This document shows, piece after piece, positions 6,816 through 16,228 of a stretch of DNA of 35,928 nt; position 1 is the stretch's first letter, and the number at the start of each line of letters is the position of its first letter. Origin of the DNA: an uncultured Clostridia bacterium. GTDB lineage: Bacteria; Bacillota; Clostridia; Christensenellales; UBA1242. Both the position numbers and the translations under genes were made by a program. The stretch is from the NCBI GenBank assembly GCA_944332395.1, contig CALVJV010000015.1, positions 1-35,928 of the forward strand. The letters are read 5' to 3'. The notes under the pieces were generated by a model, which did no database searches, was not told where the DNA came from, and worked only from the letters and a program-made list of their open reading frames with translations.

Positions 6816-7853
6816 ATGTTTGAGAAAAAAAATCAGAATAATATATTAATTGATTTGATAAAAAAAGCAAAGTCGTCTAATATGAGAATATTGTTACCAG
6901 AATCTAATGAATCTAGAATTTTGGAGGCTGCTATTTATGCTATTGACTATAACGTGTGTAGGATTGTACTTTTAGGCGAGCCAGAAAATTATCATGGTGT
7001 GATGCCTAAAAAGTATATAAAGCAAATGGAATTTTTAGATCCAAATTCATCAATATTAAAAGAGAAATATTCAAAAAAATTGTTTGAACTAAGAGAAAAA
7101 AAAGGAATGACATTGGATAAAGCAATAAATCTGATTTGCAATTCTATTTATTTTTCTATGATGGCTTTGAAATGTGGTGATGTGGATGGAGTTGTGGCTG
7201 GGGCAATAACTGAAACCGCCGATGTTTTAAGACCAGCATTTCAAATTATAAAAACCTCAAAAGACAACGATTTGGCTTCAAGCATAATGATTATGCAAAC
7301 AAACAAGACGGAATTTGGTGAAAATGGAGTTATTGTATTTGGGGATTGTGCCGTTAATCTTAATCCAAATTCTCAACAATTATCAAGTATTGCTATCCAA
7401 AGTGCAAAAACAGCAAAACAACTTTTGGATTTTACCCAACCAAGAGTTGCATTATTGTCTTATTCGACAAAATCAAAAGAAGAAAATGTAGATGATGGTG
7501 TTAGAAAAGTTAAGGACGCCTTTTTGATGATAAGGCGAAAACATTCTTCGCTTGTTGTTGATGGCGAACTTCAAGTTGACAGTGCATTGGTGCCTAGTGT
7601 CGCACAATTAAAATGTCCTTATAGTCCAGTTGCTGGAAGAGCAAATGTTCTTATTGTTCCAAATTTGGATTGTGGGAATATAGCATACAAATTGTGCGCC
7701 AGATTAGCAGGCGCTTTTAGTGTTGGGCCTATAATACAAGGCTTAGATTTGCCCGTTAATGATGTATCTAGAGGGGCAAGTTCAAAAGAAATATTTGGGG
7801 TAATTGCAGTTACCGCAATTCAAGCAAAAAATAGAAAAGGAGAAGAAAAATGA
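6816..7853 (+). CDS. pta: Phosphate acetyltransferase
   Basis: Converts acetyl-CoA and phosphate to acetyl phosphate and CoA, the first step of ATP-yielding acetate formation. Family marks are MRILLPESNESRILEAA near the N-terminus, VDGVVAGAITETADVLRPA, GELQVDSALVPSVAQLKCPYS-type text in the middle and PVAGRANVLIVPNLDCGNI. At 345 residues it is the short, single-domain form without the regulatory N-terminal extension. GAGGA lies 11 nt before ATG 6816. A TATAAT at 6786-6791 in an AT-rich palindromic stretch may serve as -10, but no good -35 is seen. The stop overlaps the ackA start by 4 bp (ATGA). Confidence 0.94.
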   Translation: MFEKKNQNNILIDLIKKAKSSNMRILLPESNESRILEAAIYAIDYNVCRIVLLGEPENYHGVMPKKYIKQMEFLDPNSSILKEKYSKKLFELREKKGMTLDKAINLICNSIYFSMMALKCGDVDGVVAGAITETADVLRPAFQIIKTSKDNDLASSIMIMQTNKTEFGENGVIVFGDCAVNLNPNSQQLSSIAIQSAKTAKQLLDFTQPRVALLSYSTKSKEENVDDGVRKVKDAFLMIRRKHSSLVVDGELQVDSALVPSVAQLKCPYSPVAGRANVLIVPNLDCGNIAYKLCARLAGAFSVGPIIQGLDLPVNDVSRGASSKEIFGVIAVTAIQAKNRKGEEK

Positions 7854-9058
7854 AAATTTTAGTTGTAAATGCAGGGAGTTCAAGTATTAAATTTCAATTA
7901 ATTGATACAAAATTTGACAAACTTATGGCAAAAGGAACTTTGTATAGAATTGGTGAAAAACTTGGCCCGGAAAATAATGTAACATTCAAGGCAAATGGAA
8001 AGATTTTTGAAGATCGAAAAGAAATTGTTGGTTTTAACGAAGGAGTCAAAATTATTATTGATTTACTAACAAATAAAAATATAGGCGTTTTAAAAAGAAT
8101 TTCCGAAATTGAGGCTATTGGACATAGAATTGTTCAGGGGGCTGAAACATTCAAGAAATCAACTTTAATTACGCCAAAAGTAATACAGCAAATAGAAGAC
8201 TTAACACCGCTAGCTCCATTGCATCAGCCGGGGCATATTGCCGGAATTAAAGGATTTCTTTCAAATTTGCCAAATGTTCCTATGGTTGCTGTTTTTGATA
8301 CCGTTTTTCATACAACTATGCCAGCTTATGCTAGTAGATATGCTATTCCTGAAATTGCATATAAAAAGTGGAAAATTCGACGATATGGAGCACATGGCAC
8401 AAGTCACAAATATATTTCAGAACAATTAGAAAAACTGGTTGGTTATAAAGGTAAATTTATCATCTGTCACATTGGGAATGGTGCATCAATTTCTGCCGTG
8501 AACAAGGGTAGATGTTTGGATACTTCTATGGGATTTACACCACTTGAGGGTTTGGTTATGGGAACACGTAGTGGTGATATTGAGCCAACTATTATAACTA
8601 GAGTTATGGAGATGACAAACAAGTCTGCACAAGAGGTGATTTCTTGGTTAAATAAAGAATGTGGATTGCTTGGCGTTTCGGGTGTTTCTAATGACATAAG
8701 AGATGTACAAAAAGCTGCACAAGATGGAAATAAAAATGCAAAACTGGCAATTGATATGTTTAATTATAGAATAAAAAAATATATTGGGGCGTATGCTGCT
8801 GCGCTTGGTGGCGTTGATGCGATTGCTTTTACTGCCGGAACGGGAGAAAATAGACCTGAAGTTAGAGAGCAAGCTTTAAGAGGTTTAGAGTTTATGGGTA
8901 TTTCAATTGACAATGCGAAGAATGAAAATTTTGAAAGAGGTGTTGTTCAAGATATTACTGGGAAAAACTCAAAAGCAAAAATATTTATTATACCAACTGA
9001 TGAAGAAGGTATGATTGCAAAAGAAACAGCTGAAATTGTGTCTAAAATACAAAAATAA
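7850..9058 (+). CDS. ackA: Acetate kinase
   Basis: Transfers the phosphoryl group of acetyl phosphate to ADP, giving acetate and ATP. The N-terminal VNAGSSSIKFQL, the central APLHQPGHI, FHTTMP and HGTSHK, and the phosphate-binding HIGNGAS followed by DTSMGFTPLEGLVMGTRSGD are all present, as is TAGTGENRPEVRE near the C-terminus. Full length at 402 residues. It overlaps pta by 4 bp and has an AAAAGGAG ribosome site inside the pta 3' end. No hairpin terminator follows; a consensus promoter for the YceD gene begins 3 bp after the stop. Together with pta it implies acetate fermentation. Confidence 0.96.
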   Translation: MKILVVNAGSSSIKFQLIDTKFDKLMAKGTLYRIGEKLGPENNVTFKANGKIFEDRKEIVGFNEGVKIIIDLLTNKNIGVLKRISEIEAIGHRIVQGAETFKKSTLITPKVIQQIEDLTPLAPLHQPGHIAGIKGFLSNLPNVPMVAVFDTVFHTTMPAYASRYAIPEIAYKKWKIRRYGAHGTSHKYISEQLEKLVGYKGKFIICHIGNGASISAVNKGRCLDTSMGFTPLEGLVMGTRSGDIEPTIITRVMEMTNKSAQEVISWLNKECGLLGVSGVSNDIRDVQKAAQDGNKNAKLAIDMFNYRIKKYIGAYAAALGGVDAIAFTAGTGENRPEVREQALRGLEFMGISIDNAKNENFERGVVQDITGKNSKAKIFIIPTDEEGMIAKETAEIVSKIQK

Positions 9059-9061
9059 TCA

Positions 9062-9090
9062 TTGACAAAGTATAAAAAATTTTTTATAAT
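9062..9090 (+). promoter_or_regulatory. Perfect consensus promoter before the YceD gene
   Basis: TTGACA (9062-9067), exactly 17 bp, TATAAT (9085-9090). The predicted start, about 9097, falls just after the GGAG ribosome site (9093-9096), leaving only about 6 nt before the TTG at 9103. Confidence 0.75.
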
Positions 9091-9102
9091 TAGGAGCAAC
9101 AT

Positions 9103-9579
9103 TTGAGCAAGCGTACATTTTATCAATCTATTTTGGAAGCAAAAACTAATTCGACGCATCAGCAATCAATAAATTTGTTTGTCGAACCTGATAATGAGTG
9201 GATACAAAATTCGCCACACAAGTTTGATGGGAAGGCAGAGATTTTTGGAGTTTTAAAATACGAAGATAATCATATTATTGCTGATTTGTCTTTTAAAGTG
9301 CCAATGAACTTTTTGTGTGATAGATGTGCAACAAGTTTTAATTCCAACTTGATTTACAAAGAATCTTTTATTTATGAAGAATTGGTTGAGAATTTAGATT
9401 TGTCGGAAATAGAAATAGAGTATAAAATAATTTCTAACAGAATTGATTTGGTGCCAGCGTTGAGAGATTCGATCTTGGAAAATTTGCCAAGTCAGGTGTT
9501 GTGCAAGGATGATTGCAAGGGACTATGCCCAATTTGTGGAGAAAACTTAAATTTTTCCCAGTGTAGATGCAAAATGTAG
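9103..9579 (+). CDS. yceD: YceD/DUF177 family protein (YlbN), 23S rRNA accumulation protein family
   Basis: A 158-residue soluble protein of the YceD/DUF177 family, linked in other bacteria to 23S rRNA accumulation and almost always encoded next to rpmF. Two cysteine groups are visible: CDRC near residue 75 and a C-terminal CKDDCKGLCPICGENLN...CRC cluster, the family's zinc-binding-like hallmark. The start is a TTG at 9103 after TAGGAG; no ATG fits. Sixteen bases separate it from rpmF. It carries a perfect promoter of its own, but that promoter's predicted start excludes the SD, so translation of full-length protein may depend partly on read-through from ackA. Molecular activity is not established by the sequence. 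Confidence 0.88.
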   Translation: MSKRTFYQSILEAKTNSTHQQSINLFVEPDNEWIQNSPHKFDGKAEIFGVLKYEDNHIIADLSFKVPMNFLCDRCATSFNSNLIYKESFIYEELVENLDLSEIEIEYKIISNRIDLVPALRDSILENLPSQVLCKDDCKGLCPICGENLNFSQCRCKM

Positions 9580-9594
9580 TAGGAGGAAATAAAA

Positions 9595-9795
9595 ATGGCA
9601 GTACCAAAAACCAAAATCTCTAAAGCAAAGGGTAGGAGTAGGATCGCTAATTGGAAAGTTAGTGCACCTGGAATTTCGGAATGTCCAAATTGTCATGAGA
9701 TGAAATTAGAACATAGAGTATGTCCAAATTGTGGTTATTATAAAGGCGAGAAAAAAATAAAGGTAGCCGCAGATAAAGCTGAAAAAAAGAAGTAG
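9595..9795 (+). CDS. rpmF: 50S ribosomal protein L32
   Basis: A 66-residue ribosomal protein of the large subunit. The start [16 protein letters not shown] and the zinc-binding CPNC...CPNC pair (the C+ form of L32) are clear, so it is the zinc-containing paralogue type. AGGAGGA (9581-9587) precedes ATG 9595. It ends an operon with the YceD gene, closed by a strong terminator at 9811. Confidence 0.96.
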   Translation: MAVPKTKISKAKGRSRIANWKVSAPGISECPNCHEMKLEHRVCPNCGYYKGEKKIKVAADKAEKKK

Positions 9796-9810
9796 TAGAG
9801 TGCGCTTTTT

Positions 9811-9834
9811 AGCCGTCTTTTAGGACGGCTTTTT
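9811..9834 (+). terminator. Strong intrinsic terminator after rpmF
   Basis: AGCCGTC (9811-9817) and GACGGCT (9824-9830) form a perfect 7-bp GC-rich stem with a 6-nt loop, followed by TTTTATTTTT. Confidence 0.9.
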
Positions 9835-9871
9835 ATTTTTTATTTTGGCAATAATTTAAAAGAGTTTTTGT

Positions 9872-9900
9872 TTGTTATTTTTTTTGAATTGTGTTAAAAT
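9872..9900 (+). promoter_or_regulatory. Extended -10 promoter of plsX
   Basis: TTGTTA (9872-9877), 17 bp, TAAAAT (9895-9900) preceded by TG at 9892-9893. The predicted start near 9907 is within the SD region, giving a leader of about 12 nt. It probably drives plsX-rnc-smc-ftsY. Confidence 0.55.
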
Positions 9901-9918
9901 CAAAAAAGGAGATGTATT

Positions 9919-10920
9919 ATGAAAATTATAGTTGATGCATTTGGTGGCGATTTTTCACCACAAGCGAATGTTGCTGGCAGTGTAACAGCAGTTAATCTTC
10001 TAGATGATGTTGAAATTGTCTTGGTGGGAGATGAAAATAAAATTAATTTTGAGTTAGAAAAAATAGGTTATTCTGGGAATAAAATATCAGTTATTAACGC
10101 GCCAGATTGTATAACAAATGATGATCTCCCAACAGTTGCAATTAGGCAGAAAAAAGAAAGTTCATTAGTTGTCGCTCTAGATGAACTAAAAAATAATGAT
10201 GATGTGATTGGTCTTGTATGTTCTGGAAACACGGGTGCTTTATTGACTGGTGCAACTTTAAAGATTGGGCGCATAAAGGGTGTGCATCGTCCAGTTATGG
10301 CGGCATTATTGCCTACAAAAAACAATAAAGAGGTTTTGTTGTTAGATGCAGGCTCAAATGTTGATTGCAAACCAGAATATTTGCTTCAATTTGGGCATAT
10401 GGGAAGTGTTTTTATGTCAGGTATGTTTGATATAAAAGATCCCAAAATTGCGCTTCTTTCAGTTGGTACAGAAGATAAAAAAGGAAGTGAATTTTCAAAG
10501 GAAGTATTTAATTTGCTAAAGCAAGAAAAATCATTAAATTTTCTGGGAAACATGGAGGCTAGAGATATTTTATCTGGACAATATGATGTTGTTGTGGCAG
10601 ATGGATTTTCGGGGAATATTGCTTTGAAAGGAATTGAGGGCGGAATTAATTTTGCGCTTCATAATTTAAAATATGCGGTTGAGACTGGCTCTTTGTTCTC
10701 AAAAATTGGTTATTTGTTTTTGAGAAAATCAATTAATAAAGTAAAATCAAAGGTAGATTATCGAAATTTTGGAGGAGCTCCATTCCTTGGCATTAATAAA
10801 ATAGTTGTCAAGTCGCATGGCTCTAGCACAGCAAAAACCATTTACGCATCAATTTTACAGGTTAAAAGAATGTACGAGTTTGACATGATTAGAAAACTCT
10901 CTGATATTTTTGGTGATTAA
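9919..10920 (+). CDS. plsX: Phosphate acyltransferase PlsX
   Basis: Makes acyl phosphate from acyl-ACP and phosphate, the acyl donor for PlsY in membrane phospholipid synthesis; a peripheral membrane enzyme. The N-terminal MKIIVDAFGGDFSP, the SGNTGALLTGA segment, LLDAGSNVDCKPEYLLQFG and DGFSGNIALK are diagnostic. Full length at 333 residues. AAAAAAGGAG precedes the ATG by about 8 nt. In most Firmicutes plsX is followed by fabD, fabG and acpP before rnc; here rnc follows at once, so the fatty-acid genes lie elsewhere or are absent. Confidence 0.95.
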   Translation: MKIIVDAFGGDFSPQANVAGSVTAVNLLDDVEIVLVGDENKINFELEKIGYSGNKISVINAPDCITNDDLPTVAIRQKKESSLVVALDELKNNDDVIGLVCSGNTGALLTGATLKIGRIKGVHRPVMAALLPTKNNKEVLLLDAGSNVDCKPEYLLQFGHMGSVFMSGMFDIKDPKIALLSVGTEDKKGSEFSKEVFNLLKQEKSLNFLGNMEARDILSGQYDVVVADGFSGNIALKGIEGGINFALHNLKYAVETGSLFSKIGYLFLRKSINKVKSKVDYRNFGGAPFLGINKIVVKSHGSSTAKTIYASILQVKRMYEFDMIRKLSDIFGD

Positions 10921-10921
10921 A

Positions 10922-11623
10922 ATGAGTATGATTGATTCAAAAGAATTGATTTCTAATATTGAAAAAACACTTAATATTAGATTTAAAAATAAAAATATTT
11001 TGCTTACTGCGTTTACACATTCAAGTTTTGCCAATGAAAACAAAATAAGATCGAATGAACGATTAGAGTTTTTGGGAGATGCTGTTCTTGAGCTGATTAT
11101 TTCGGAAAAGTTGTTTGCGGACGAACTCATGGAACAAGAAGGAAAACTATCGCAGATGAGGTCTATTATAGTTTCAACAGAGCCTTTGGCAAAGTTGTGT
11201 GAGAAATATGGTTTTTATAAATATTTGAGAGTCGGCTTGAGTGAACAAAAAACAAATCCAACTAAATCTATGATGGCGGATTTGGTTGAGTCAATTATTG
11301 GGGCTGTTTATTTAGATCATGGTTTCAAGTTTACTAAGAAATTTGTTCTTCGACTTTTTAATGAAAATATAATTAAAGCCGAAAATCAAAAAGTTATAAT
11401 AGATAGTAAAACTTATCTTCAAGAGAATTATTACAAACTTGGAGTCAGATATAAAACTAATAATATTGGTAGCGAAAAGCAACCTAAATTTGAAGCAAGA
11501 GTATTTGTTGGTGGAGAAGTTTTAGGTTCAGGAATTGCTTCTTCAAAGAGACAAGCCGAAAAAACAGCAGCTGAAGTTGCTATAAAAAAGTTAAAATGTG
11601 TTCAAGCGAGGAAACAAAATTGA
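10922..11623 (+). CDS. rnc: Ribonuclease III
   Basis: Double-strand-specific RNase that processes rRNA precursors and structured mRNAs. The signature NERLEFLGDAVLELIISE gives the acidic metal ligands, and a second acidic segment is in MMADLVESIIGAVYLD. The C-terminal third (SKTYLQENYYKLG to AAEVAIKKL) is a double-stranded RNA binding domain. At 233 residues it is complete. ATG 10922 is chosen because GGTGA lies 7 nt upstream; a GTG at 10910 is too early. It begins one base after the plsX stop, and its stop overlaps the smc TTG start (TTGA). Confidence 0.94.
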   Translation: MSMIDSKELISNIEKTLNIRFKNKNILLTAFTHSSFANENKIRSNERLEFLGDAVLELIISEKLFADELMEQEGKLSQMRSIIVSTEPLAKLCEKYGFYKYLRVGLSEQKTNPTKSMMADLVESIIGAVYLDHGFKFTKKFVLRLFNENIIKAENQKVIIDSKTYLQENYYKLGVRYKTNNIGSEKQPKFEARVFVGGEVLGSGIASSKRQAEKTAAEVAIKKLKCVQARKQN

Positions 11624-14600
11624 AATTTAAGAGAATTGAAATACAAGGATTTAAGTCTTTTGCAGATAAGATAGTTGTTAGTTTTGAATCTGGAGTAACC
11701 GGAATAGTTGGGCCCAATGGTTGTGGGAAAAGTAATGTTGCTGATGCTATTCGTTGGGTTATGGGAGAACAGAGTGCAAAAACCTTGCGTGGATCTAGCA
11801 TGCAAGATGTAATTTTTAATGGAACAGAAAAAAGGCCTGCACAATCATTTTCTGAAGTTTCTTTAGTATTTGATAATACGGAAAAAATATTTCCTCTTGA
11901 TTTTGATGAAGTTGTTATAACCAGAAAACTATATAGATCTGGAGAAAGTGAATATTTAATTAATAGAGAGCCATGTAGATTAAAAGATATATTAGAAATT
12001 TTTCGTGATTCGGGTGCCGGAAGAGATGGATATTCGGTAGTTGGACAGGGTAAGATAGATGAGTTATTAAGTGCAAAGCCTGAAGAAAGAAGAGGTGTTT
12101 TTGAAGAGGCTGCTGGTATTGCAAAGTTCAAAAACAGGAAAATGGAGGCAGAGAGAAAATTAGAACGAACTAGAGATAATTTGTCGCGAATAGGCGATAT
12201 TTTGTTTGAGTTAGAAAAGCAATTAGGACCACTTAAAAATCAGGCGGAGATTGCAAAAAAATATCTTGAGTTAAAAGAACAATTAAAAAATCTTGAAATT
12301 AATATTTACTTATACCAATATGATAATGCAAATAGTCTCAAGGCGGAAATTGGTTCGCGTTTACAAGGAATAGAGGAAGACTTAAAGGATAAACAAATTA
12401 TGTTTGATAAGGCGGTAAAGGAGTTTGATGACGCTTTATTAAATATGAAAAACATGGACGAAAGCATTGAGAAGTTAAGAGATGAACTTTTGCTGCTGAC
12501 AGTTGGATTAGAAAAAAATGCAGGGGAAGTTAGAGTCCTTGAAGCTCGAAAGGAGTCAGTGTCTAATTCAATTTTGAAGGCAGAACAGAAACTGAAAGAA
12601 TTAGATGAAGACTCTAATAATTATGATTCAAAAAGGGAGTCTTTGATTGATAAAAAGAATTTTAGAACAACAATTGTAGAAGAACTGAGAGAAAAGCTAG
12701 ACAAGGTTCAAACTCAATATCTTGAAGTAGTTGAGAAGATAACAGAGAGTGAAGAAAGTGCGGAATCTTTAGGTAATGAGACAGTTTCTGCGTTAGGCGA
12801 ACTTTCTTCGGTGCGTGAATCATTGTCGTCATTAAAAACCGAAAGTCAAACACTTGGCAACAGATTAGATGAAATTGCACAAAGAAAAAAGGAAATTGAG
12901 CAAAAATTAATTTTTAATAAAGCAGAATTACAGGAGACAAATGAACAATTATTAAAAATTAATAACACATTGGAAAGAAAAAAATTAGAAAGCGATAAAT
13001 TGTCTTCATATAATAACGATTTAGTTTCTCAAATTGGAACATTGTCTAGGCAAATTGAATCTCAAAATGCAATATTCCATCAGCTTATTTCTAGGAACAA
13101 GCTGCTTAAGGAGATGCAAGAAAACAACGAAGGCTTTTCTGTCCCAGTCCAGCGTCTGCTGAACGATGCAAAAAGGGATTCAATTTTATCTTCGCATATT
13201 CGTGGTGTAATTGCTAATATGATTTCGGTGGATAAAAAATTTAGCGTAGCAATAGAAACTGCACTTGGTGCGTCAGTCAACAATATTGTTACTGGAAAAG
13301 CTAAAGACGCTGAGTTTTTAATTGAATATTTAAAACAAAATAGATATGGTCGTGCTACCTTTTTGCCGATTGAAACGGTTAGAGGTCGAACTGTTGGGCA
13401 GGATCAAATTATGGCTTCAAAACATCCCAAAAGTTTGGGTTTTGCGAATGAATTGGTTTCATATTCTCCAGAATTAAGCGAAATAATTAGTATGTTGCTT
13501 GCTGGTACTATTGTTACCAATACAATGCAAGACGCGTTGGAAATTTCTAGATATTCAAATTTTGCAACAAAAATTGTTACTTTAGATGGTGATATGGTTA
13601 TGCCATCTGGGTCGATGACTGGAGGAAGTAGAAAAACTGAAGTTGGAAATTTGATATCAAGAGAAAGTGAAATAAATAACAACAATAAAGAAATAGAAGA
13701 AAAAGAAAAGTTGTTAAAGTCATTGACTGCTCAAAAAGAAAAAACATTGAATGAACAAACTGAAACTCTTGATAATCTTAGTTCTGTGTCTGCATTAATT
13801 CATACTCTTGAAGTTCAAAAAGTTCAACAAACCGATAGGGCGTCTAAAGTTTCAATGTTAGTTAATGAATATGTAAATGAGCTGACAAGTATTTCAGAAG
13901 AATCAGAAACTAAATTGTTTAGACAAAAGGAATTACAGATAAAAATTAGTAAACTTGAGAAGCAAAGTGAAGACATTGAAAATAAAAAAGAATCGGTGAC
14001 TAAGGCGAAAAAAGATGTTTCTGGAGAGTTTGAAAAACTTAAAGCGCAAAGAGAAAGCTTATTAGAAGAAATAGGCGATATGAAAGTTAAAATTGCTGAA
14101 TATGAAACCGAAATAAGTGCGCTCTCGAATGAGCTTGAAAATCTTGAAAGCGCAGCAAAAAATAGTGTTTATCAAATTAGAGAAACGAGCGTTGAAAAAC
14201 AACAACTTTTGACCGAGTTGGCCGAGATTGAAAAGCAAATCAGCAAAGCATTGCAGGAGTCAGCGCAAAGTGCAAACCAAAAGAAATTGCAGGAGGTGCG
14301 TGATAAACTATCAAAATTAGATGATTATAAATCAGATTTGCAATCAAAACTGCAACAAGCAGATGTTAAGAAAATGCAATTGTCTGCAGAAATTCAAAGG
14401 ATTTCTGAAAAGAAAACAAAAGAAGAGATGAATTTGCAAAAAATTGACATGGATACGGAAAGTATGCAAGAGAAAATTTGGGAAGAATATGAGTTGACAT
14501 ATTCTGGTTGTGAACCATATAGACTAGAATCGTTTGATGTAAAAGATGGCTTGACAGAAAGCGCAAAATTAAAAAAACAAATTAACGCACTTGGACCGGT

Positions 14601-15210
14601 AAATGTTAATGCAATTGAAGATGTTAAAGCTGTAGCAGAAAGATATGACGATCTATCTAGTCAAAACGAGGATCTGCAAAAAGCCGAAAATGATTTGGTA
14701 AAAATTATTTCTGAGTTAGTGTCTCAAATGGAGGATAAGTTTAAAGAGCAGTTTGAAAAAATAAATAACAATTTTAAGCAAGTATTTAAAGAGTTGTTTG
14801 GTGGCGGAAGAGCGGAGTTGATTCTTCAAGACCAAAATAATGTTTTGGAGACAGGAATTGATATTAAAGCCGAACCCCCTGGCAAAAAGCTTCAAAGTAT
14901 TTCGTTGCTTTCTGGTGGGGAGCGCGCGATGACTGCTATTGCCATTTTGTTTGCAATTTTAAAATTAAGACCAATGCCATTTTGTGTATTAGATGAAATA
15001 GAGGCCGCTCTCGACGATGCTAATGCAGAAAGATTTGCAAGGTATTTACAAAGATTCGCAAAAAGCACACAATTTATAGTTATTACACACAGAAAACCGA
15101 CGATGGAACTCGCGGATTGTTTATATGGAGTCACCATGGAGGAAAAAGGTGTGTCAAAGATGGTTTCTGTAAAATTGCAAGAAGCAGTAAAGCATGTCCA
15201 AACAGCATAG
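11620..15210 (+). CDS. smc: Chromosome segregation protein SMC
   Basis: The condensin ATPase that organises and helps segregate the chromosome. Walker A GPNGCGKSNV lies at residues 31-40. Two long coiled-coil arms flank a hinge around residues 510-670 (GVIANMISVDKKFSVAIE to MPSGSMTGGSRK). The C-terminal head has the ABC signature LLSGGERAMTAIA near 1096 and Walker B FCVLDEIEAALDDAN near 1123. Full length at 1196 residues. The start is a TTG at 11620, giving MKFKRIEIQGFKSFA as in other SMCs, with GAGGA 8 nt before it; an in-frame ATG at 11596 would add eight unconserved residues. It follows rnc and precedes ftsY, the standard Firmicutes order. ScpA and ScpB are not in the window. Confidence 0.96.
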   Translation: MKFKRIEIQGFKSFADKIVVSFESGVTGIVGPNGCGKSNVADAIRWVMGEQSAKTLRGSSMQDVIFNGTEKRPAQSFSEVSLVFDNTEKIFPLDFDEVVITRKLYRSGESEYLINREPCRLKDILEIFRDSGAGRDGYSVVGQGKIDELLSAKPEERRGVFEEAAGIAKFKNRKMEAERKLERTRDNLSRIGDILFELEKQLGPLKNQAEIAKKYLELKEQLKNLEINIYLYQYDNANSLKAEIGSRLQGIEEDLKDKQIMFDKAVKEFDDALLNMKNMDESIEKLRDELLLLTVGLEKNAGEVRVLEARKESVSNSILKAEQKLKELDEDSNNYDSKRESLIDKKNFRTTIVEELREKLDKVQTQYLEVVEKITESEESAESLGNETVSALGELSSVRESLSSLKTESQTLGNRLDEIAQRKKEIEQKLIFNKAELQETNEQLLKINNTLERKKLESDKLSSYNNDLVSQIGTLSRQIESQNAIFHQLISRNKLLKEMQENNEGFSVPVQRLLNDAKRDSILSSHIRGVIANMISVDKKFSVAIETALGASVNNIVTGKAKDAEFLIEYLKQNRYGRATFLPIETVRGRTVGQDQIMASKHPKSLGFANELVSYSPELSEIISMLLAGTIVTNTMQDALEISRYSNFATKIVTLDGDMVMPSGSMTGGSRKTEVGNLISRESEINNNNKEIEEKEKLLKSLTAQKEKTLNEQTETLDNLSSVSALIHTLEVQKVQQTDRASKVSMLVNEYVNELTSISEESETKLFRQKELQIKISKLEKQSEDIENKKESVTKAKKDVSGEFEKLKAQRESLLEEIGDMKVKIAEYETEISALSNELENLESAAKNSVYQIRETSVEKQQLLTELAEIEKQISKALQESAQSANQKKLQEVRDKLSKLDDYKSDLQSKLQQADVKKMQLSAEIQRISEKKTKEEMNLQKIDMDTESMQEKIWEEYELTYSGCEPYRLESFDVKDGLTESAKLKKQINALGPVNVNAIEDVKAVAERYDDLSSQNEDLQKAENDLVKIISELVSQMEDKFKEQFEKINNNFKQVFKELFGGGRAELILQDQNNVLETGIDIKAEPPGKKLQSISLLSGGERAMTAIAILFAILKLRPMPFCVLDEIEAALDDANAERFARYLQRFAKSTQFIVITHRKPTMELADCLYGVTMEEKGVSKMVSVKLQEAVKHVQTA

Positions 15211-15226
15211 TGAATAGGAGAGTTTT

Positions 15227-16120
15227 ATGGGAGTGTTTTCAAGAATATTTAATGGTTTACATAAGACGAAAAAATCATTAGAACAAAAGTTTGATGGAGT
15301 TTTTGAAAATGTTAAAATTACCGATGATTTTTATGAAGAGATAGAGTGTATACTTTTGTCTAGTGATTTAGGTTCAAAAACAACAGAGAAAATAATTCAG
15401 GAATTAAAAGATAAGGTAAGGAAAGAAAAGCTAAAATACACAATTGATTGCAAGAAAGCCTTGAAAGAAATTATGATAAACATTTTGGAAAATAATTTAG
15501 AAAAAAATTCATTTCCAGTTGTTTTTTTGGTAGTTGGAGTCAATGGTGTTGGAAAAACAACCACAATAGGAAAGCTAGCAAAACAATATACAAACTTAAA
15601 CAAAAAAGTAATAATCGCAGCAGCTGATACATTTAGAGCTGCGGCAAGTGAGCAACTTAATGTTTGGGCTGAACGTGCAAAGGTTCAAATAGTAAAATCG
15701 TCAACTGGGGCCGACCCAGCATCGGTTGTGTTTGATGCGATTAATTCATTTAAAGCAAAGAAGGCTGATGTGCTTATAATTGATACGGCTGGCAGATTAC
15801 ACAATAAAAAAGGTTTGATGTTGGAATTGGAAAAAATATCAAAAATTGTAAAGCGAGAAATTCCGGAAGCTGATTATAAGAAAATAATAGTATTAGATGC
15901 GACTACTGGCCAAAATGCATTGGAACAGGTAAAATCATTTGACGAGGCTGTTGGGTTGTCTGGAATAATAATTACGAAATTAGATGGGACTGCAAAGGGA
16001 GGAGTTGTGTTTGCAATTGCTAATGAATATAATTTACCAATAATGAAAATTGGAGTTGGTGAATCTGTTGATGATTTATTAGATTTCAATGCAAAAGAAT
16101 TTGTTGATTCTATTTTATAA
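15227..16120 (+). CDS. ftsY: Signal recognition particle receptor FtsY
   Basis: SRP-family GTPase that docks ribosome-SRP complexes at the membrane. It consists of little more than the NG domain (297 residues), without the acidic A domain of E. coli FtsY. G1 GVNGVGKTTT lies at residues 104-113, then ADTFRAAASEQL, DTAGRLHNK and TKLDGTAKGG. The N-terminal MGVFSRIFNGLHKTKKSL is amphipathic and may contact the membrane. AGGAG precedes ATG 15227. It ends the plsX-rnc-smc-ftsY run, followed by hairpins that probably terminate transcription. Confidence 0.95.
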   Translation: MGVFSRIFNGLHKTKKSLEQKFDGVFENVKITDDFYEEIECILLSSDLGSKTTEKIIQELKDKVRKEKLKYTIDCKKALKEIMINILENNLEKNSFPVVFLVVGVNGVGKTTTIGKLAKQYTNLNKKVIIAAADTFRAAASEQLNVWAERAKVQIVKSSTGADPASVVFDAINSFKAKKADVLIIDTAGRLHNKKGLMLELEKISKIVKREIPEADYKKIIVLDATTGQNALEQVKSFDEAVGLSGIIITKLDGTAKGGVVFAIANEYNLPIMKIGVGESVDDLLDFNAKEFVDSIL

Positions 16121-16152
16121 TACATTATATTGTATAATGTTTATCATAACAC

Positions 16153-16171
16153 CTCAATATGTTGAGTTTTT
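16153..16171 (+). terminator. Probable terminator after ftsY
   Basis: CTCAA (16153-16157) and TTGAG (16162-16166) pair with a 4-nt loop, followed by five T residues. Just upstream a second perfect hairpin, ACATTATA (16122-16129) with TATAATGT (16133-16140), follows the stop but lacks a T tract. Confidence 0.55.
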
Positions 16172-16200
16172 GCGTTTTTGTGTATTTTTAGAAAAAACGC

Positions 16201-16228
16201 TTGACAAAAGTTGGAGTATGTGTATAAT
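16201..16228 (+). promoter_or_regulatory. Consensus promoter of the ylxM-ffh operon
   Basis: Perfect TTGACA (16201-16206) and TATAAT (16223-16228) with a 16-bp spacer. The predicted start near 16235 lies inside a 7-bp inverted repeat, GTAAAGT (16229-16235) and ACTTTAC (16242-16248), which touches the -10 box and could be an operator. Confidence 0.75.

Noticed and set aside
11580..12131. 183-codon minus-strand open frame inside smc
   Set aside because: It is antisense to the conserved SMC head, with a Ser/Pro/Leu-rich translation typical of the complement of a coding frame, and has no ribosome site.
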